From: Lachnospiraceae bacterium
GTDB taxonomy: Bacteria; Bacillota; Clostridia; Lachnospirales; Lachnospiraceae
Reading direction: 5' to 3'
Assembly: GCA_029225065.1 (NCBI GenBank)
Contig: JAQXVT010000037.1
Coordinates: 62,001 to 126,000, forward strand
Length of the DNA: 64,000 bases
Below the pieces are notes generated by a model. The model was not told the origin of the DNA and did not search any database. It worked only from the letters and a program-made list of their open reading frames with translations. Shown piece after piece: positions 17,479-26,086 of the stretch; position 1 is the first letter of the stretch, and each line of letters opens with the position of its first letter. The translations under genes were made by a program, and so were the position numbers.

Positions 17479-17988
17479 ATGAAAAAATGCGGAAAACCGT
17501 ATTTTCCGATGTTTGTGGATCTTACGGACAAAAAAGTAGTAATTGCGGGCGCAGGCACGATCGCAAAGCGGAGGATTCGTTCCATGATTGAATTTACGGA
17601 TCATCTGTATGTGATCGCACCGGAAGTAAATAAGGAATTAAAAGAGCTGGAAGAGGCAGGAAAGCTTACGATCCTACGAAAGACGTATGAGCGGGAGGAT
17701 CTGTATGATGCGTCGCTCGTCATTGCGGCGACGAACGATCATAAAGTGAATCAGGATATTTATGCAGCGTGCAAATGTCTTGGCATTCCGGTCAACGTCT
17801 GTCAGGACAGGGACCGCTGCGATTTTTATTTTCCGGGACTTGCGATGCAGGACAACCTTGTGGTTGGCGTGAGCACAAGCGGGAAGGAAAAGAAGCAGCA
17901 GAAGGGAATTGCAGGACGGCTGCAGCAGTTTCTGGATGAGGATCAGGCAGGCATTTTGCAGAAAAAAGAGGCAAAAGGAAAGGAATAA
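17479..17988 (+). CDS. Precorrin-2 dehydrogenase / siroheme synthase N-terminal-like protein
   Basis: This 169-residue protein matches the CysG N-terminal/Met8p/SirC family, which oxidises precorrin-2 to sirohydrochlorin with NAD and in some members inserts iron. It begins [20 protein letters not shown] with the dinucleotide-binding [10 protein letters not shown]. It also has the family's [12 protein letters not shown], the [17 protein letters not shown] stretch and the [13 protein letters not shown] segment. The methyltransferase half of CysG is absent, so it is the dehydrogenase-only form. No other tetrapyrrole gene is nearby. It precedes the RNase H gene by two bases, so they form an operon. 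Confidence 0.85.
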   Translation: MKKCGKPYFPMFVDLTDKKVVIAGAGTIAKRRIRSMIEFTDHLYVIAPEVNKELKELEEAGKLTILRKTYEREDLYDASLVIAATNDHKVNQDIYAACKCLGIPVNVCQDRDRCDFYFPGLAMQDNLVVGVSTSGKEKKQQKGIAGRLQQFLDEDQAGILQKKEAKGKE

Positions 17989-17990
17989 AT

Positions 17991-18470
17991 ATGCTGGTAA
18001 AAATCTTTACGGACGGCTCGGCGCGCGGAAATCCGGATGGACCGGGCGGCTACGGGACAATCCTGCAGTATGTGGATGGAAAAGGCACGCTGCATGAACG
18101 GACGTATTCGCAGGGCTATGAAAAAACAACGAATAACCGCATGGAGCTGATGGCTGCAATCGTCGGACTCGAGGCGCTCAACCGGCCGTGTGAGGTGGAA
18201 CTGTATTCCGATTCCCAGTATCTGATCAATGCGTTTAATCAGCACTGGATCGAGGGCTGGATCAAAAAAGGCTGGAAGAGAGGCAAAAACGAGCCGGTGA
18301 AAAATACCGATCTGTGGAAGCGGTTGCTTGCAGCGGCGCAGCCGCACACGATCCGCTATATCTGGGTAAAAGGACACGCGGGACATCCGGAGAATGAGCG
18401 GTGTGATCAGCTGGCGACGACGGCTGCGGATGGAGATGATCTTTTGAAAGATATCGTCAGGGAAGGCTGA
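17991..18470 (+). CDS. rnhA: Ribonuclease HI
   Basis: This 159-residue enzyme cleaves the RNA strand of RNA-DNA hybrids. The four metal-binding acids are present: D8 in [13 protein letters not shown]52 in [10 protein letters not shown]74 in YSDSQYL and D139 in ENERCDQLA. The basic-protrusion helix region ([17 protein letters not shown]) is also present, so it is the bacterial RNase HI type with the handle. The start is 2 bases after the preceding stop. Full family length. Confidence 0.94.
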   Translation: MLVKIFTDGSARGNPDGPGGYGTILQYVDGKGTLHERTYSQGYEKTTNNRMELMAAIVGLEALNRPCEVELYSDSQYLINAFNQHWIEGWIKKGWKRGKNEPVKNTDLWKRLLAAAQPHTIRYIWVKGHAGHPENERCDQLATTAADGDDLLKDIVREG

Positions 18471-18487
18471 AATAATTCACAAACGGC

Positions 18488-18516
18488 TTGAAATGCCCGG
18501 TCGGCTGTGCTATGAT
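18488..18516 (+). promoter_or_regulatory. Promoter of the small ORF-alaS operon
   Basis: TTGAAA (18488-18493), a 17-base spacer and TATGAT (18511-18516). A transcript from here would begin at or near CAGACTggcatAGTCTG (18523-18539). This sits inside a longer hairpin, ATGATGG paired with CCATTATCAT (18512-18549), so the RNA 5' end would be base-paired. I saw no T-box in this leader. Confidence 0.65.
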
Positions 18517-18685
18517 GGTGAACAGACTGGCATAGTCTGCCATTATCATGCAGGAAAGAGTCGGGCGGGATTTGATTACACAGACCGGCCTGAGAACAGG
18601 AAATGGAAAGCCGCAAGGAGGAGAGCTTCCTCTTTGCAGAATCTTTGAGGACAAAATCATACAAAGAAAAGGAAGGGATGACGGG

Positions 18686-18829
18686 ATGGCAGCATTTTTT
18701 ATCGAATTTTCAAAAGAATTGATCGAACTGATTATCTTGGCAGGAGTCTCTGTGGCAGCGATTTTCTGTGGAAAGAAGCTGCGTGACAGAAAGGATGCAA
18801 AGACAGCATCCGAACAAAAGAGTAACTGA
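18686..18829 (+). CDS. Small single-pass membrane protein upstream of alaS
   Basis: This 47-residue protein is read from ATG 18686 behind GGAAGGG. A frame from 18548 adds leader sequence. An acidic, short N-terminus is followed by one hydrophobic stretch (about residues 8-28, LIELIILAGVSVAAIFCG) and a basic, charged tail. I do not know its function. Its tight spacing to alaS (17 bases) and good ribosome site support that it is translated. Confidence 0.6.
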   Translation: MAAFFIEFSKELIELIILAGVSVAAIFCGKKLRDRKDAKTASEQKSN

Positions 18830-18845
18830 ATCTGGAGGAATTATT

Positions 18846-21485
18846 GTGGAAAAATACGGAGTTAATGAGTTGAGAAAAATGTTCCTTGACTTTTTTAAGA
18901 GCAAGGATCATCTGGTAATGAACAGTTTTTCACTGGTACCGCACAACGACAACAGCCTTCTGCTGATCAACGCAGGTATGGCGCCGCTGAAGCCGTACTT
19001 TACGGGAGCAGAGATCCCGCCGAAGCGCCGCGTTGCGACCTGCCAGAAATGTATCCGTACCGGCGATATCGAGAACGTCGGAAAGACGGCACGTCACGGC
19101 ACCTTTTTCGAGATGCTGGGCAACTTCTCATTCGGTGATTACTTCAAGCGTGAAGCAATCCACTGGTCCTGGGAGTTTTTGACCGAGGTAGTCGGATTGG
19201 ATCCGAACCGCCTGTATCCGTCTGTCTATCTGGAGGACGATGAGGCATGGAATATCTGGCATGATGAGATCGGCATCGCAGAAGATCGTATTTTCCGTTT
19301 TGGAAAAGAGGACAACTTCTGGGAGCATGGCGCGGGACCGTGCGGACCGTGTTCCGAGATTTACTATGACCGAGGAGAAAAATATGGCTGCGGCAAGCCG
19401 GGCTGTACCGTTGGCTGCGACTGCGACCGTTACATGGAAGTATGGAACAACGTATTTACCCAGTTCGAGAATGACGGAGAGGGTCATTACGAGCTGCTGA
19501 AACAGAAAAATATCGATACTGGAATGGGCCTTGAGCGTCTGGCTGTCGTAGTACAGGAAGTGGATTCCATTTTCGACGTGGATACGATGCAGGCACTGCG
19601 CGACAAGGTATGTGAGTTTGCAAAGACAGTTTACAAGACCGATGAGAATAAGGATGTCTCCATCCGTCTGATCGTAGACCATATCCGTTCCGCGACATTT
19701 ATGATTTCCGATGGCATTATGCCGACGAATGAGGGCAGAGGATACGTACTCCGCCGTCTGATCCGCCGTGCAGCACGTCACGGAAGACTGCTCGGTATCG
19801 AGGGAGCATTCCTTTCCAAGCTGAGTGAGACCGTCATTGAGGGTTCAAAAGACGGATATCCGGAGCTGGAAGAGAAGCGCGATTTCATCGTGAAGGTTCT
19901 GGCACAGGAAGAGGAAAAATTCAACAAGACGATCGATCAGGGTCTTAGCATTCTTGCAGGAATGGAAGCAGACCTGGCGAAAAAGAATGAAAAGGTACTT
20001 AGCGGTGAGAACGCATTCATGCTCTATGATACGTATGGATTCCCGCTTGACCTGACAAAAGAGATCCTGGAAGAGAAGGGCTATGAGATCGATGAGGACG
20101 GCTTCAAATCATGCATGGAAGAGCAGCGCCAGAAAGCCCGCAGCGCAAGAGCGGTAACGAACTACATGGGCGCAGATGCTACGGTATACGATCAGATCCC
20201 GGCAGCGGTGACTTCTGAGTTTGTCGGTTACGACAGCCTGACCTGTGATTCTGAGATTACGGTACTGACGACAGAGACTGAACTGACTGAGGCACTGACT
20301 GAGGGTGTGCGCGGCACCATTATCGTAAACAAGACTCCGTTCTATGCGACGATGGGCGGACAGAACGGCGATAAGGGTGAGATTGTATGCGAGGCAGGAC
20401 GCTTTGTAGTAGAGGATACGATTCATCTGCTCGGCGGCAAGATCGGCCATGTCGGATATCTGGCAGAGGGCATGATGAAAGTCGGTGACAAGGTGACGCT
20501 GAAGGTAGACGAAGTTTACCGCAAAAATATCTGCAAGAACCACAGTGCGACGCATTTGCTTCAGAAAGCGCTCAAGACCGTGCTTGGTTCCCATGTAGAG
20601 CAGAAGGGCTCTTTAGTGACACCGGATCGTCTGCGTTTTGACTTTGCGCATTTCCAGGCAATGACTCCGGAGGAGATTGAGAAGGTTGAGAAGATTGTCA
20701 ACGAGGAGATCGCAGCAGCACTTCCGGTTGAGACGAAGATCATGAGCATTGAGGATGCAAAGAAGACCGGTGCAATGGCACTGTTCGGCGAGAAATACGG
20801 CGACGAGGTGCGTGTGGTATGCATGGGCGACTTCTCCAAGGAGCTCTGCGGCGGTACGCACGTTGCGAATACTTCTGAGATTGCAACGTTCAAGATCGTT
20901 TCTGAGACAGGCGTTGCAGCAGGTGTAAGACGAATTGAGGCACTGACCGGTGACGGCGTGTTTGCATACTATAAGACAGCAGAGAAAGAACTGGCAGAGG
21001 CAGCGAAGCTGCTTAAGACGGTTCCGGCCGGTGTGCTGGAGAAGATCACAGCACTGCAGAGCGAGCTGAAGGCAGTGATGAGCGAGAATGAGTCCCTGAA
21101 GAGTAAGCTTGCAAAGGATGCGCTTGGTGACGTTATGAACCAGGTCTGCGAGATCGGCGGCGTGAAGTTCCTTCCGGCGAAGGTAGAGGGCGTTGACATG
21201 AACGGACTGCGTGATCTGGGAGACCAGCTCCGCGAGAAGATCGGTGAGGGCGTCGTACTGATCGCATCCGTAAACGACGGAAAGGTCAGCTTGATGGCAG
21301 CGGTAACCGACGGCGCAATGAAGAAGGGCGCACATGCCGGCAATCTGATCAAGGGAATTGCAGCCCTTGTAGGTGGCGGCGGCGGCGGACGTCCGAATAT
21401 GGCACAGGCCGGCGGAAAGAATCCGGCAGGCATCGATGCCGCACTGGAGAAAGCAAAAGAAGTACTGGCTGGGCAGCTTTCGTAA
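18846..21485 (+). CDS. alaS: Alanyl-tRNA synthetase, GTG start
   Basis: This 879-residue class II synthetase is read from GTG 18846, with GGAGGA 7 bases before it. The frame from 18768 would overlap the small ORF. Class II motif 2 is seen in RHGTFFEMLGNFSFGDYFK. The editing domain has the zinc-binding HSATHLLQKAL and LCGGTHVANTSE, and a coiled-coil helical stretch leads to the C-Ala domain ending in VGGGGGGRPNMAQAGG. It charges tRNA-Ala and hydrolyses mischarged Ser and Gly. Full length with both editing motifs intact. Confidence 0.97.
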   Translation: MEKYGVNELRKMFLDFFKSKDHLVMNSFSLVPHNDNSLLLINAGMAPLKPYFTGAEIPPKRRVATCQKCIRTGDIENVGKTARHGTFFEMLGNFSFGDYFKREAIHWSWEFLTEVVGLDPNRLYPSVYLEDDEAWNIWHDEIGIAEDRIFRFGKEDNFWEHGAGPCGPCSEIYYDRGEKYGCGKPGCTVGCDCDRYMEVWNNVFTQFENDGEGHYELLKQKNIDTGMGLERLAVVVQEVDSIFDVDTMQALRDKVCEFAKTVYKTDENKDVSIRLIVDHIRSATFMISDGIMPTNEGRGYVLRRLIRRAARHGRLLGIEGAFLSKLSETVIEGSKDGYPELEEKRDFIVKVLAQEEEKFNKTIDQGLSILAGMEADLAKKNEKVLSGENAFMLYDTYGFPLDLTKEILEEKGYEIDEDGFKSCMEEQRQKARSARAVTNYMGADATVYDQIPAAVTSEFVGYDSLTCDSEITVLTTETELTEALTEGVRGTIIVNKTPFYATMGGQNGDKGEIVCEAGRFVVEDTIHLLGGKIGHVGYLAEGMMKVGDKVTLKVDEVYRKNICKNHSATHLLQKALKTVLGSHVEQKGSLVTPDRLRFDFAHFQAMTPEEIEKVEKIVNEEIAAALPVETKIMSIEDAKKTGAMALFGEKYGDEVRVVCMGDFSKELCGGTHVANTSEIATFKIVSETGVAAGVRRIEALTGDGVFAYYKTAEKELAEAAKLLKTVPAGVLEKITALQSELKAVMSENESLKSKLAKDALGDVMNQVCEIGGVKFLPAKVEGVDMNGLRDLGDQLREKIGEGVVLIASVNDGKVSLMAAVTDGAMKKGAHAGNLIKGIAALVGGGGGGRPNMAQAGGKNPAGIDAALEKAKEVLAGQLS

Positions 21486-21517
21486 AAAAGTTTCTTGAAA
21501 AATTTTAAGAAAATGTG

Positions 21518-21545
21518 TTGACGAAAGTAAAAAATCTGGTATAAT
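21518..21545 (+). promoter_or_regulatory. rpsU promoter
   Basis: TTGACG (21518-21523) and TATAAT (21540-21545) with a 16-base spacer, about 78 bases before the rpsU start. Confidence 0.75.
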
Positions 21546-21622
21546 ACTTGTTAGTGCAATAAAATACCCAGACAGTTGTATTCTGCACAATCTACAACTG
21601 GAGGGAGGTTAGGTGTGAGACA

Positions 21623-21799
21623 ATGTCAAATGTTATCGTAAAAGAAAACGAGACTCTGGACAGTGCTTTACGTCGTTTCAAAAGAAACTGCGCAAAGGCA
21701 GGTATCCAGCAGGAGATTCGTAAAAGAGAGCATTACGAGAAGCCGAGCGTAAGACGTAAGAAAAAGTCTGAAGCAGCTCGCAAGCGTAAATACAATTAA
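21623..21799 (+). CDS. rpsU: 30S ribosomal protein S21
   Basis: This 58-residue, very basic protein reads [19 protein letters not shown] at its start. It goes on to [20 protein letters not shown] and a C-terminal run of Lys/Arg ([19 protein letters not shown]), the S21 pattern. S21 sits on the 30S platform near the anti-Shine-Dalgarno helix. A GGAGGGAGG ribosome site precedes the ATG at a slightly long spacing. It has its own promoter and terminator. Confidence 0.95.
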   Translation: MSNVIVKENETLDSALRRFKRNCAKAGIQQEIRKREHYEKPSVRRKKKSEAARKRKYN

Positions 21800-21805
21800 T
21801 GTGCA

Positions 21806-21850
21806 ATAAAATTCCCGGTCAGGTTTATGCCAGACCGGGAATTTTTTGTT
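21806..21850 (+). terminator. rpsU terminator
   Basis: ATTCCCGGTC (21811-21820) pairs with GACCGGGAAT (21833-21842) around a 12-base loop and is followed by TTTTT and more T. Confidence 0.88.
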
Positions 21851-21884
21851 GCTGTTCAGAACACAATTTTTGAAGGGATCAAAC

Positions 21885-22291
21885 ATACTCGAGGAAAAAT
21901 ACGGAAACAGCATTGGAGACTGCATGATCGTCGGCAACTTTGCGGAATCATTTGCACTGGCGGCAGCCGCAGCGTTCGGCGCGCAGAGGTACGGAAAATT
22001 AAAACAGCTGATTATGATATCGATGCTGTTCTGTGTATTTTCCCGTTTTATTTTCTGTGTGCGATCAACCAGGTATACACGGGCACATTAAAAGGGTTGG
22101 GACATACTACGTTTCCGATGATGTGCTGCCTGATCTGTTATTGTATGTTCCGGGTCATCTGGTGCCAGGTGCTGCTGCCGCATATCTGGGATATCCGCGT
22201 GATTTATTTCAGCTATGACGCAAGCTGGATTCTGATGCTTGTGCTTCTGGCGTTCTGGTATCACCGGGTGATGAGAGGGGGCGAAGGGTAG
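21885..22291 (+). pseudogene. Decayed MATE-family efflux transporter
   Basis: Two frames hold pieces of a DinF/NorM-like MATE protein. Frame one (about 21903-22020) gives an AESFALAAAAAFGAQRYGKLK-like stretch, similar to the middle repeat of MATE proteins. Frame two (about 22010-22291) gives INQVYTGTLKGLGHTTFPMM and ends in an IRVIYFSYDASWILMLVL-like stretch, the usual MATE C-terminal region. The parts between and before are missing, so the gene has lost most of its roughly 450 residues through deletion and frameshift. It lies directly behind the rpsU terminator with no promoter. Confidence 0.7.
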
Positions 22292-22348
22292 AATGAAGCG
22301 AAGGGAGACTGAATATAGATAGAGTAAAAGTCATTCTGGACGGTAATC

Positions 22349-23536
22349 ATGAAAAGAGTGATAGAAAGAATCACGAAAAAAAGAAGGCGAGCCTGGTTTT
22401 TTACAGTGCTGATGGTGGCCGTATCTGTGGTGTTGCCTGCGGCAAAGGCGGCGGAGCCGGAAATACAGACACCGCATGCCTGTGTGATGGAGGTGTCCAC
22501 CGGGGAGATCCTGTATGAAAAAAATGCCGATGAGCGGCTTCATCCGGCAAGTGTGACGAAGGTGATGACGGTTCTGCTGATTTTTGAGGCACTGGATGAG
22601 GGAAAACTGAAGCTGGACGAAGAAGTGACAACGAGTGCGCACGCGAAATCCATGGGCGGTTCACAGGTTTTCCTGGAAGTGGGAGAAAAGCAGACCGTCG
22701 AGACTCTGCTGAAATGCATTATCATCGCCTCCGGGAACGACGCGGCGGTCGCGATGGCAGAGCATATCGCAGGGAGCGAGGAAGCGTTTGTGGAATTGAT
22801 GAATCAAAGAGCGGCGGAGCTTGGCATGGAGCAGACACATTTTATGGACTGCTGCGGATTGACGGAGTCGAAGGAGCATTATACCTCCGCGCGGGATGTG
22901 GCGCTTGTGTCGAGGGAGCTGCTGCGAAACTATCCGAACTGCGTGGAATATTCAGATATCTGGATGGAAGATATCACACATGTGACGGCAAAGGGCAGCA
23001 GTTTATTTACGCTTACGAATACGAATAAACTGCTGCGCAGCTACGACGGCTGTGACGGGCTGAAGACGGGAAGCACCAGCTATGCGAAATACTGTCTCAG
23101 TGCGACGGCGCGGCGGGACGGAATCCGGATCATCAGTGTGGTGATGACGGCACCGGACTCCAAAACCAGATTTGCGGAGGCTGGAAAGTTGCTGAACTAT
23201 GGATTTTCCAGATGTTCGATTTATTATGATGAAGAAATGCCGGAGCTTTCGCCGGTGCCGGTAAAGGGCGCGATCCAGACAGAGGTGGGAGTGCGTTACC
23301 CGGATGAATTTTCGTATCTGAGCACGACCGGGGAGGATTTCACGCAGATTACAAGGGAAGCAGAATTTTTGGAAGAGATAAAAGCGCCGCTGGAAGAAGG
23401 GCAGGAAGTGGGAAGCCTTGTATACAGAATCGGAGAAAAGGAAATCGGAAGAATGCCGATTGTGGCGGCAGAGGCCGTCGAGAAGGCGGGATACTTTGAC
23501 TGGGTGAATGCAGCGTGGGGCGCATGGATGATTTGA
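22349..23536 (+). CDS. D-alanyl-D-alanine carboxypeptidase, DacF/PBP5 type
   Basis: This 395-residue S11 carboxypeptidase has an N-terminal signal (basic residues 1-14, hydrophobic 15-30, AKA cleavage near 33). The three active-site motifs are canonical: SVTK (about 68-71), SGN (IIASGNDAAVA) and KTG (LKTGSTSYAKY). A beta-rich PBP5 C-terminal domain follows, ending in a short amphipathic stretch likely to hold it at the membrane (FDWVNAAWGAWM). It trims D-Ala from peptidoglycan pentapeptides. It is one of three such genes in 20 kb. No strong ribosome site was seen. Confidence 0.92.
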   Translation: MKRVIERITKKRRRAWFFTVLMVAVSVVLPAAKAAEPEIQTPHACVMEVSTGEILYEKNADERLHPASVTKVMTVLLIFEALDEGKLKLDEEVTTSAHAKSMGGSQVFLEVGEKQTVETLLKCIIIASGNDAAVAMAEHIAGSEEAFVELMNQRAAELGMEQTHFMDCCGLTESKEHYTSARDVALVSRELLRNYPNCVEYSDIWMEDITHVTAKGSSLFTLTNTNKLLRSYDGCDGLKTGSTSYAKYCLSATARRDGIRIISVVMTAPDSKTRFAEAGKLLNYGFSRCSIYYDEEMPELSPVPVKGAIQTEVGVRYPDEFSYLSTTGEDFTQITREAEFLEEIKAPLEEGQEVGSLVYRIGEKEIGRMPIVAAEAVEKAGYFDWVNAAWGAWMI

Positions 23537-23604
23537 GGAGATATAAGCCTTATCATGCAAGCATGAACGGTTTTTTGATCTTTTGACCCTGCTACCTAAA
23601 CAAT

Positions 23605-23633
23605 TTGCCACAGCCGATAAAATATGTTACAAT
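23605..23633 (+). promoter_or_regulatory. Promoter upstream of the phosphoesterase-scpAB genes
   Basis: TTGCCA (23605-23610), a 17-base spacer and TACAAT (23628-23633), 40 bases before the phosphoesterase start. Confidence 0.65.
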
Positions 23634-23673
23634 ATAAAAATGGCTATATCGTAACAGGAAAGGACAGAACCAT

Positions 23674-24471
23674 ATGTCAGGATTTAAAGTGACGCGGTAT
23701 AAACTGCGGACAGGTGTGCGGACGAGAGGAACGGACCACCCGTTTTCCGTGGTTTTTCTGAGCGATCTTCATAATATGAGCTATGGCGAAGACAACAGTG
23801 CGCTGCTTCTGGAAATTCGCAACCAGAATCCGGAGGCAGTGTTTGCAGCGGGAGACATGCTGGTGGGCAGCACGGATCCGCAGATGGATGCGGCGATGTC
23901 TCTGATGGATGAGCTGACAAAAAAATATCCGGTCTACTGTGTAAACGGCAATCATGAGCAGCGGTTGAAGGCATTCCCGGACCGCTACGGGGAGCAGTAT
24001 CAGAAGTACTCTGACGCGATCAAGAGCTTTGGTGTGCATCTTCTGGAAAATTCGTGCGAACGCCTGGAGATTAATCGCATGCCAATCACAGTCTGGGGCT
24101 ATGAGCTTCCGATCGAGTACTATAAAAGAGGCAGGAAAGCGGAGCTGCTGGAGATGCAGATCACAGAGACGCTTGGAACGCCGGATGAAAATTCTTTTAA
24201 TTTACTGCTGGCGCACAATCCGATCTATTTTCCGACGTATGCGGCGTGGGGGGCAGATCTTACGCTGTCCGGGCATTTGCACGGCGGAATCGTCCGGCTT
24301 CCGTTTGTCGGCGGGGTGATCAGTCCGCAGATCAGGCTGTTTCCAAAGTATACGCACGGAATGTACACGGAGAACGGCAGAAAGCTGATCACAAGCGCGG
24401 GCCTTGGCAGCCACACGATCAACCTTCGGATCAACAATCCGCCGGAGCTTGTTGTGATTGATTTTATGTAG
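23674..24471 (+). CDS. Calcineurin-like metallophosphoesterase
   Basis: This 265-residue protein has the five metallophosphoesterase blocks: VVFLSDLHNM (Asp, His), AAGDML (Asp), VNGNHEQR (Asn, His), LLLAHNP (His) and LSGHLHGGIV (two His). It resembles the YkuE/YaeI branch, which acts on phosphodiesters or lipid pyrophosphates near the membrane. It lacks an obvious signal or membrane segment at its N-terminus, so it is probably cytoplasmic, and the substrate is unknown. It is followed 12 bases later by scpA and starts that operon. Confidence 0.85.
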   Translation: MSGFKVTRYKLRTGVRTRGTDHPFSVVFLSDLHNMSYGEDNSALLLEIRNQNPEAVFAAGDMLVGSTDPQMDAAMSLMDELTKKYPVYCVNGNHEQRLKAFPDRYGEQYQKYSDAIKSFGVHLLENSCERLEINRMPITVWGYELPIEYYKRGRKAELLEMQITETLGTPDENSFNLLLAHNPIYFPTYAAWGADLTLSGHLHGGIVRLPFVGGVISPQIRLFPKYTHGMYTENGRKLITSAGLGSHTINLRINNPPELVVIDFM

Positions 24472-24483
24472 ACGGGAGCTGCC

Positions 24484-25272
24484 ATGGGAATACCGGTAAA
24501 ACTGGAAGCGTTTGAGGGACCGCTGGACCTGCTGCTTCATCTGATAGAGAAAAATAAGATCAATATTTATGATATTCCGATTGTCGAGATTACGGATCAG
24601 TATATGGAGTATATCCGTCAGATGAAGACGGAAAGCCTCGATGTGATGAGCGAGTTCCTTGTGATGGCAGCGACGCTTCTCGACATCAAATCCAGAATGC
24701 TGCTTCCTCCGGAGGTGACGGAGGAGGGCGAGGAGATCGACCCGCGCGAGGAGCTGGTTGAGAAGCTTCTGGAATACAAAATGTACAAATATATGTCATT
24801 TGAGCTTCGGGACCGGCAGGAGGAGGCAGAGTTTGTCCTTTACAAGCAGCCGACGATTCCGGACGAAGTGAAGGCGTACCGCGAGCCGGTGAATATTGAT
24901 GATCTGCTTGGGGATATGACGCTTGCAAAGCTGCATGCGATCTTTCAGGATATCATGAAACGCCAGGAAAATCGCATGGACCCGATCCGCAGCAAATTTG
25001 GAAATCTCAAAAAAGAGGAGATTGACTTAAGCGGTACGATGCAGGAAGTGGAGCGCTATATTTCCGAGAAGAAGCACTGCATGTTCCGTGAAATTCTGAC
25101 GCGCAGGCGCGGAAAGCTTTATAAGATCGTGACCTTTCTGACGCTCCTGGAGCTGATGAAAGAGGGAAAGGTCGAGGTAGAGCAGGAGGAGACGTTTGCG
25201 GATATCAGCATCGAATGGACGGGAAAAGAAGGCATGGAGCCGGTGTCGGATGCGGGGAACGATTATGACTGA
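24484..25272 (+). CDS. scpA: Segregation and condensation protein A
   Basis: This 262-residue kleisin links the SMC head domains. The N-terminus VKLEAFEGPLDLLLHLIEKN is diagnostic. IPIVEITDQYMEYI and LVMAATLLDIKSRMLLP follow, and then an acidic linker. The C-terminal winged helix (FREILTRRRGKLYKIVTFLTLLELMKEGKV region, about 205-240) is complete. It forms the SMC-ScpAB condensin complex with the next gene. Confidence 0.96.
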   Translation: MGIPVKLEAFEGPLDLLLHLIEKNKINIYDIPIVEITDQYMEYIRQMKTESLDVMSEFLVMAATLLDIKSRMLLPPEVTEEGEEIDPREELVEKLLEYKMYKYMSFELRDRQEEAEFVLYKQPTIPDEVKAYREPVNIDDLLGDMTLAKLHAIFQDIMKRQENRMDPIRSKFGNLKKEEIDLSGTMQEVERYISEKKHCMFREILTRRRGKLYKIVTFLTLLELMKEGKVEVEQEETFADISIEWTGKEGMEPVSDAGNDYD

Positions 25273-25289
25273 GGGACAGGAGAAGAACC

Positions 25290-25865
25290 GTGGGAATAAA
25301 AGAGGCAGAAGCCGCCATTGAGGCGATTTTGTTTGCGATGGGGGATTCCGTGGAGCTGGAGAAAATCGCGAAGGCGATCGACCAGGACGCGGCGACCACC
25401 AGAAAAATTATAGAGGGAATGATGGATCATTACCGCGCGAAAAACCGCGGCATTCAGATCGTGGAGTTGGACGGCGCATTTCAGCTGTGCACGAAGAGCA
25501 GTCTGTATGAGTATCTGATTCGCGTGGCAAAGCAGCCGAAAAAGATTACGTTGTCGGACGTGGTGATGGAGACGCTCTCGATCATTGCCTACAAGCAGCC
25601 GATCACGAAGCTGGAGATTGAGAAGATCCGCGGCGTCAAGTGCGATCATGCGGTGAACAAGCTGGTGGAATACGATCTCGTAAAGGAGCTCGGAAGGCTG
25701 GACGCGCCGGGCCGTCCGCTGCTGTTTGGCACGACAGAAGAATTTCTGCGCCATTTCGGACTGCAGTCGCTGGAGGATCTTCCGATGATCAATCCGGTAC
25801 AGCTGGAGGACTTCAAGGCGGAGGCAGAGGAAGAGGTACAGCAGAAGCTGGATGTGGAGGTGTGA
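25290..25865 (+). CDS. scpB: Segregation and condensation protein B, GTG start
   Basis: This 191-residue protein forms a dimer on the ScpA linker. It starts at GTG 25290 behind ACAGGAGA, 17 bases after scpA. Family features are the N-terminal EAAIEAILFAMGDSVELEKI, AFQLCTKSSLYEYL, LSDVVMETLSIIAYKQPITK and the GRLDAPGRPLLFGTTEEFL region. Two winged-helix domains are expected at residues 1-80 and 85-165. The C-terminal tail is acidic and variable. Confidence 0.96.
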   Translation: MGIKEAEAAIEAILFAMGDSVELEKIAKAIDQDAATTRKIIEGMMDHYRAKNRGIQIVELDGAFQLCTKSSLYEYLIRVAKQPKKITLSDVVMETLSIIAYKQPITKLEIEKIRGVKCDHAVNKLVEYDLVKELGRLDAPGRPLLFGTTEEFLRHFGLQSLEDLPMINPVQLEDFKAEAEEEVQQKLDVEV

Positions 25866-25920
25866 GAATATGATTTCACCGAATCCGATGAGATGTCTGC
25901 GTAGATGAAGCAATAAAAGC

Positions 25921-25977
25921 GGATCCACTGTTTATTGTTCTGCGCAATTGAAGCAGGGGCCTTGCTTGACTCGGTAA
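25921..25977 (-). repeat. Reverse copy of the CAAGCAAG intergenic repeat
   Basis: On the - strand this reads TTTACCGAGTCAAGCAAGG, then a CCCCTGC region, GCAGAACAATAAACAGTGG and a final GGATCC. It aligns over about 57 bases with the copies at 56462-56527 and 57407-57466, but its closing stem arm has diverged. It lies between scpB and the next carboxypeptidase gene. Confidence 0.55.
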
Positions 25978-26086
25978 AATCTGGAATTGCATTTGAAATT
26001 TGCCAGGCATGAAAAGTTCTCATACGTACAGCTAAAGCATATAAAAGAAAAAGAGGACAAGTGATATTGCGGAGGCACCTGAATCT

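Noticed and set aside
18471..18845. T-box upstream of alaS
   Set aside because: No GGTGG-ACC-type antiterminator sequence is present; only a promoter, a hairpin and the small ORF were found.
20613..21590. 325-codon - strand frame opposite the 3' half of alaS
   Set aside because: It lies wholly over a confident alaS gene, its composition is typical of a reverse-frame shadow, and no start signal is present.
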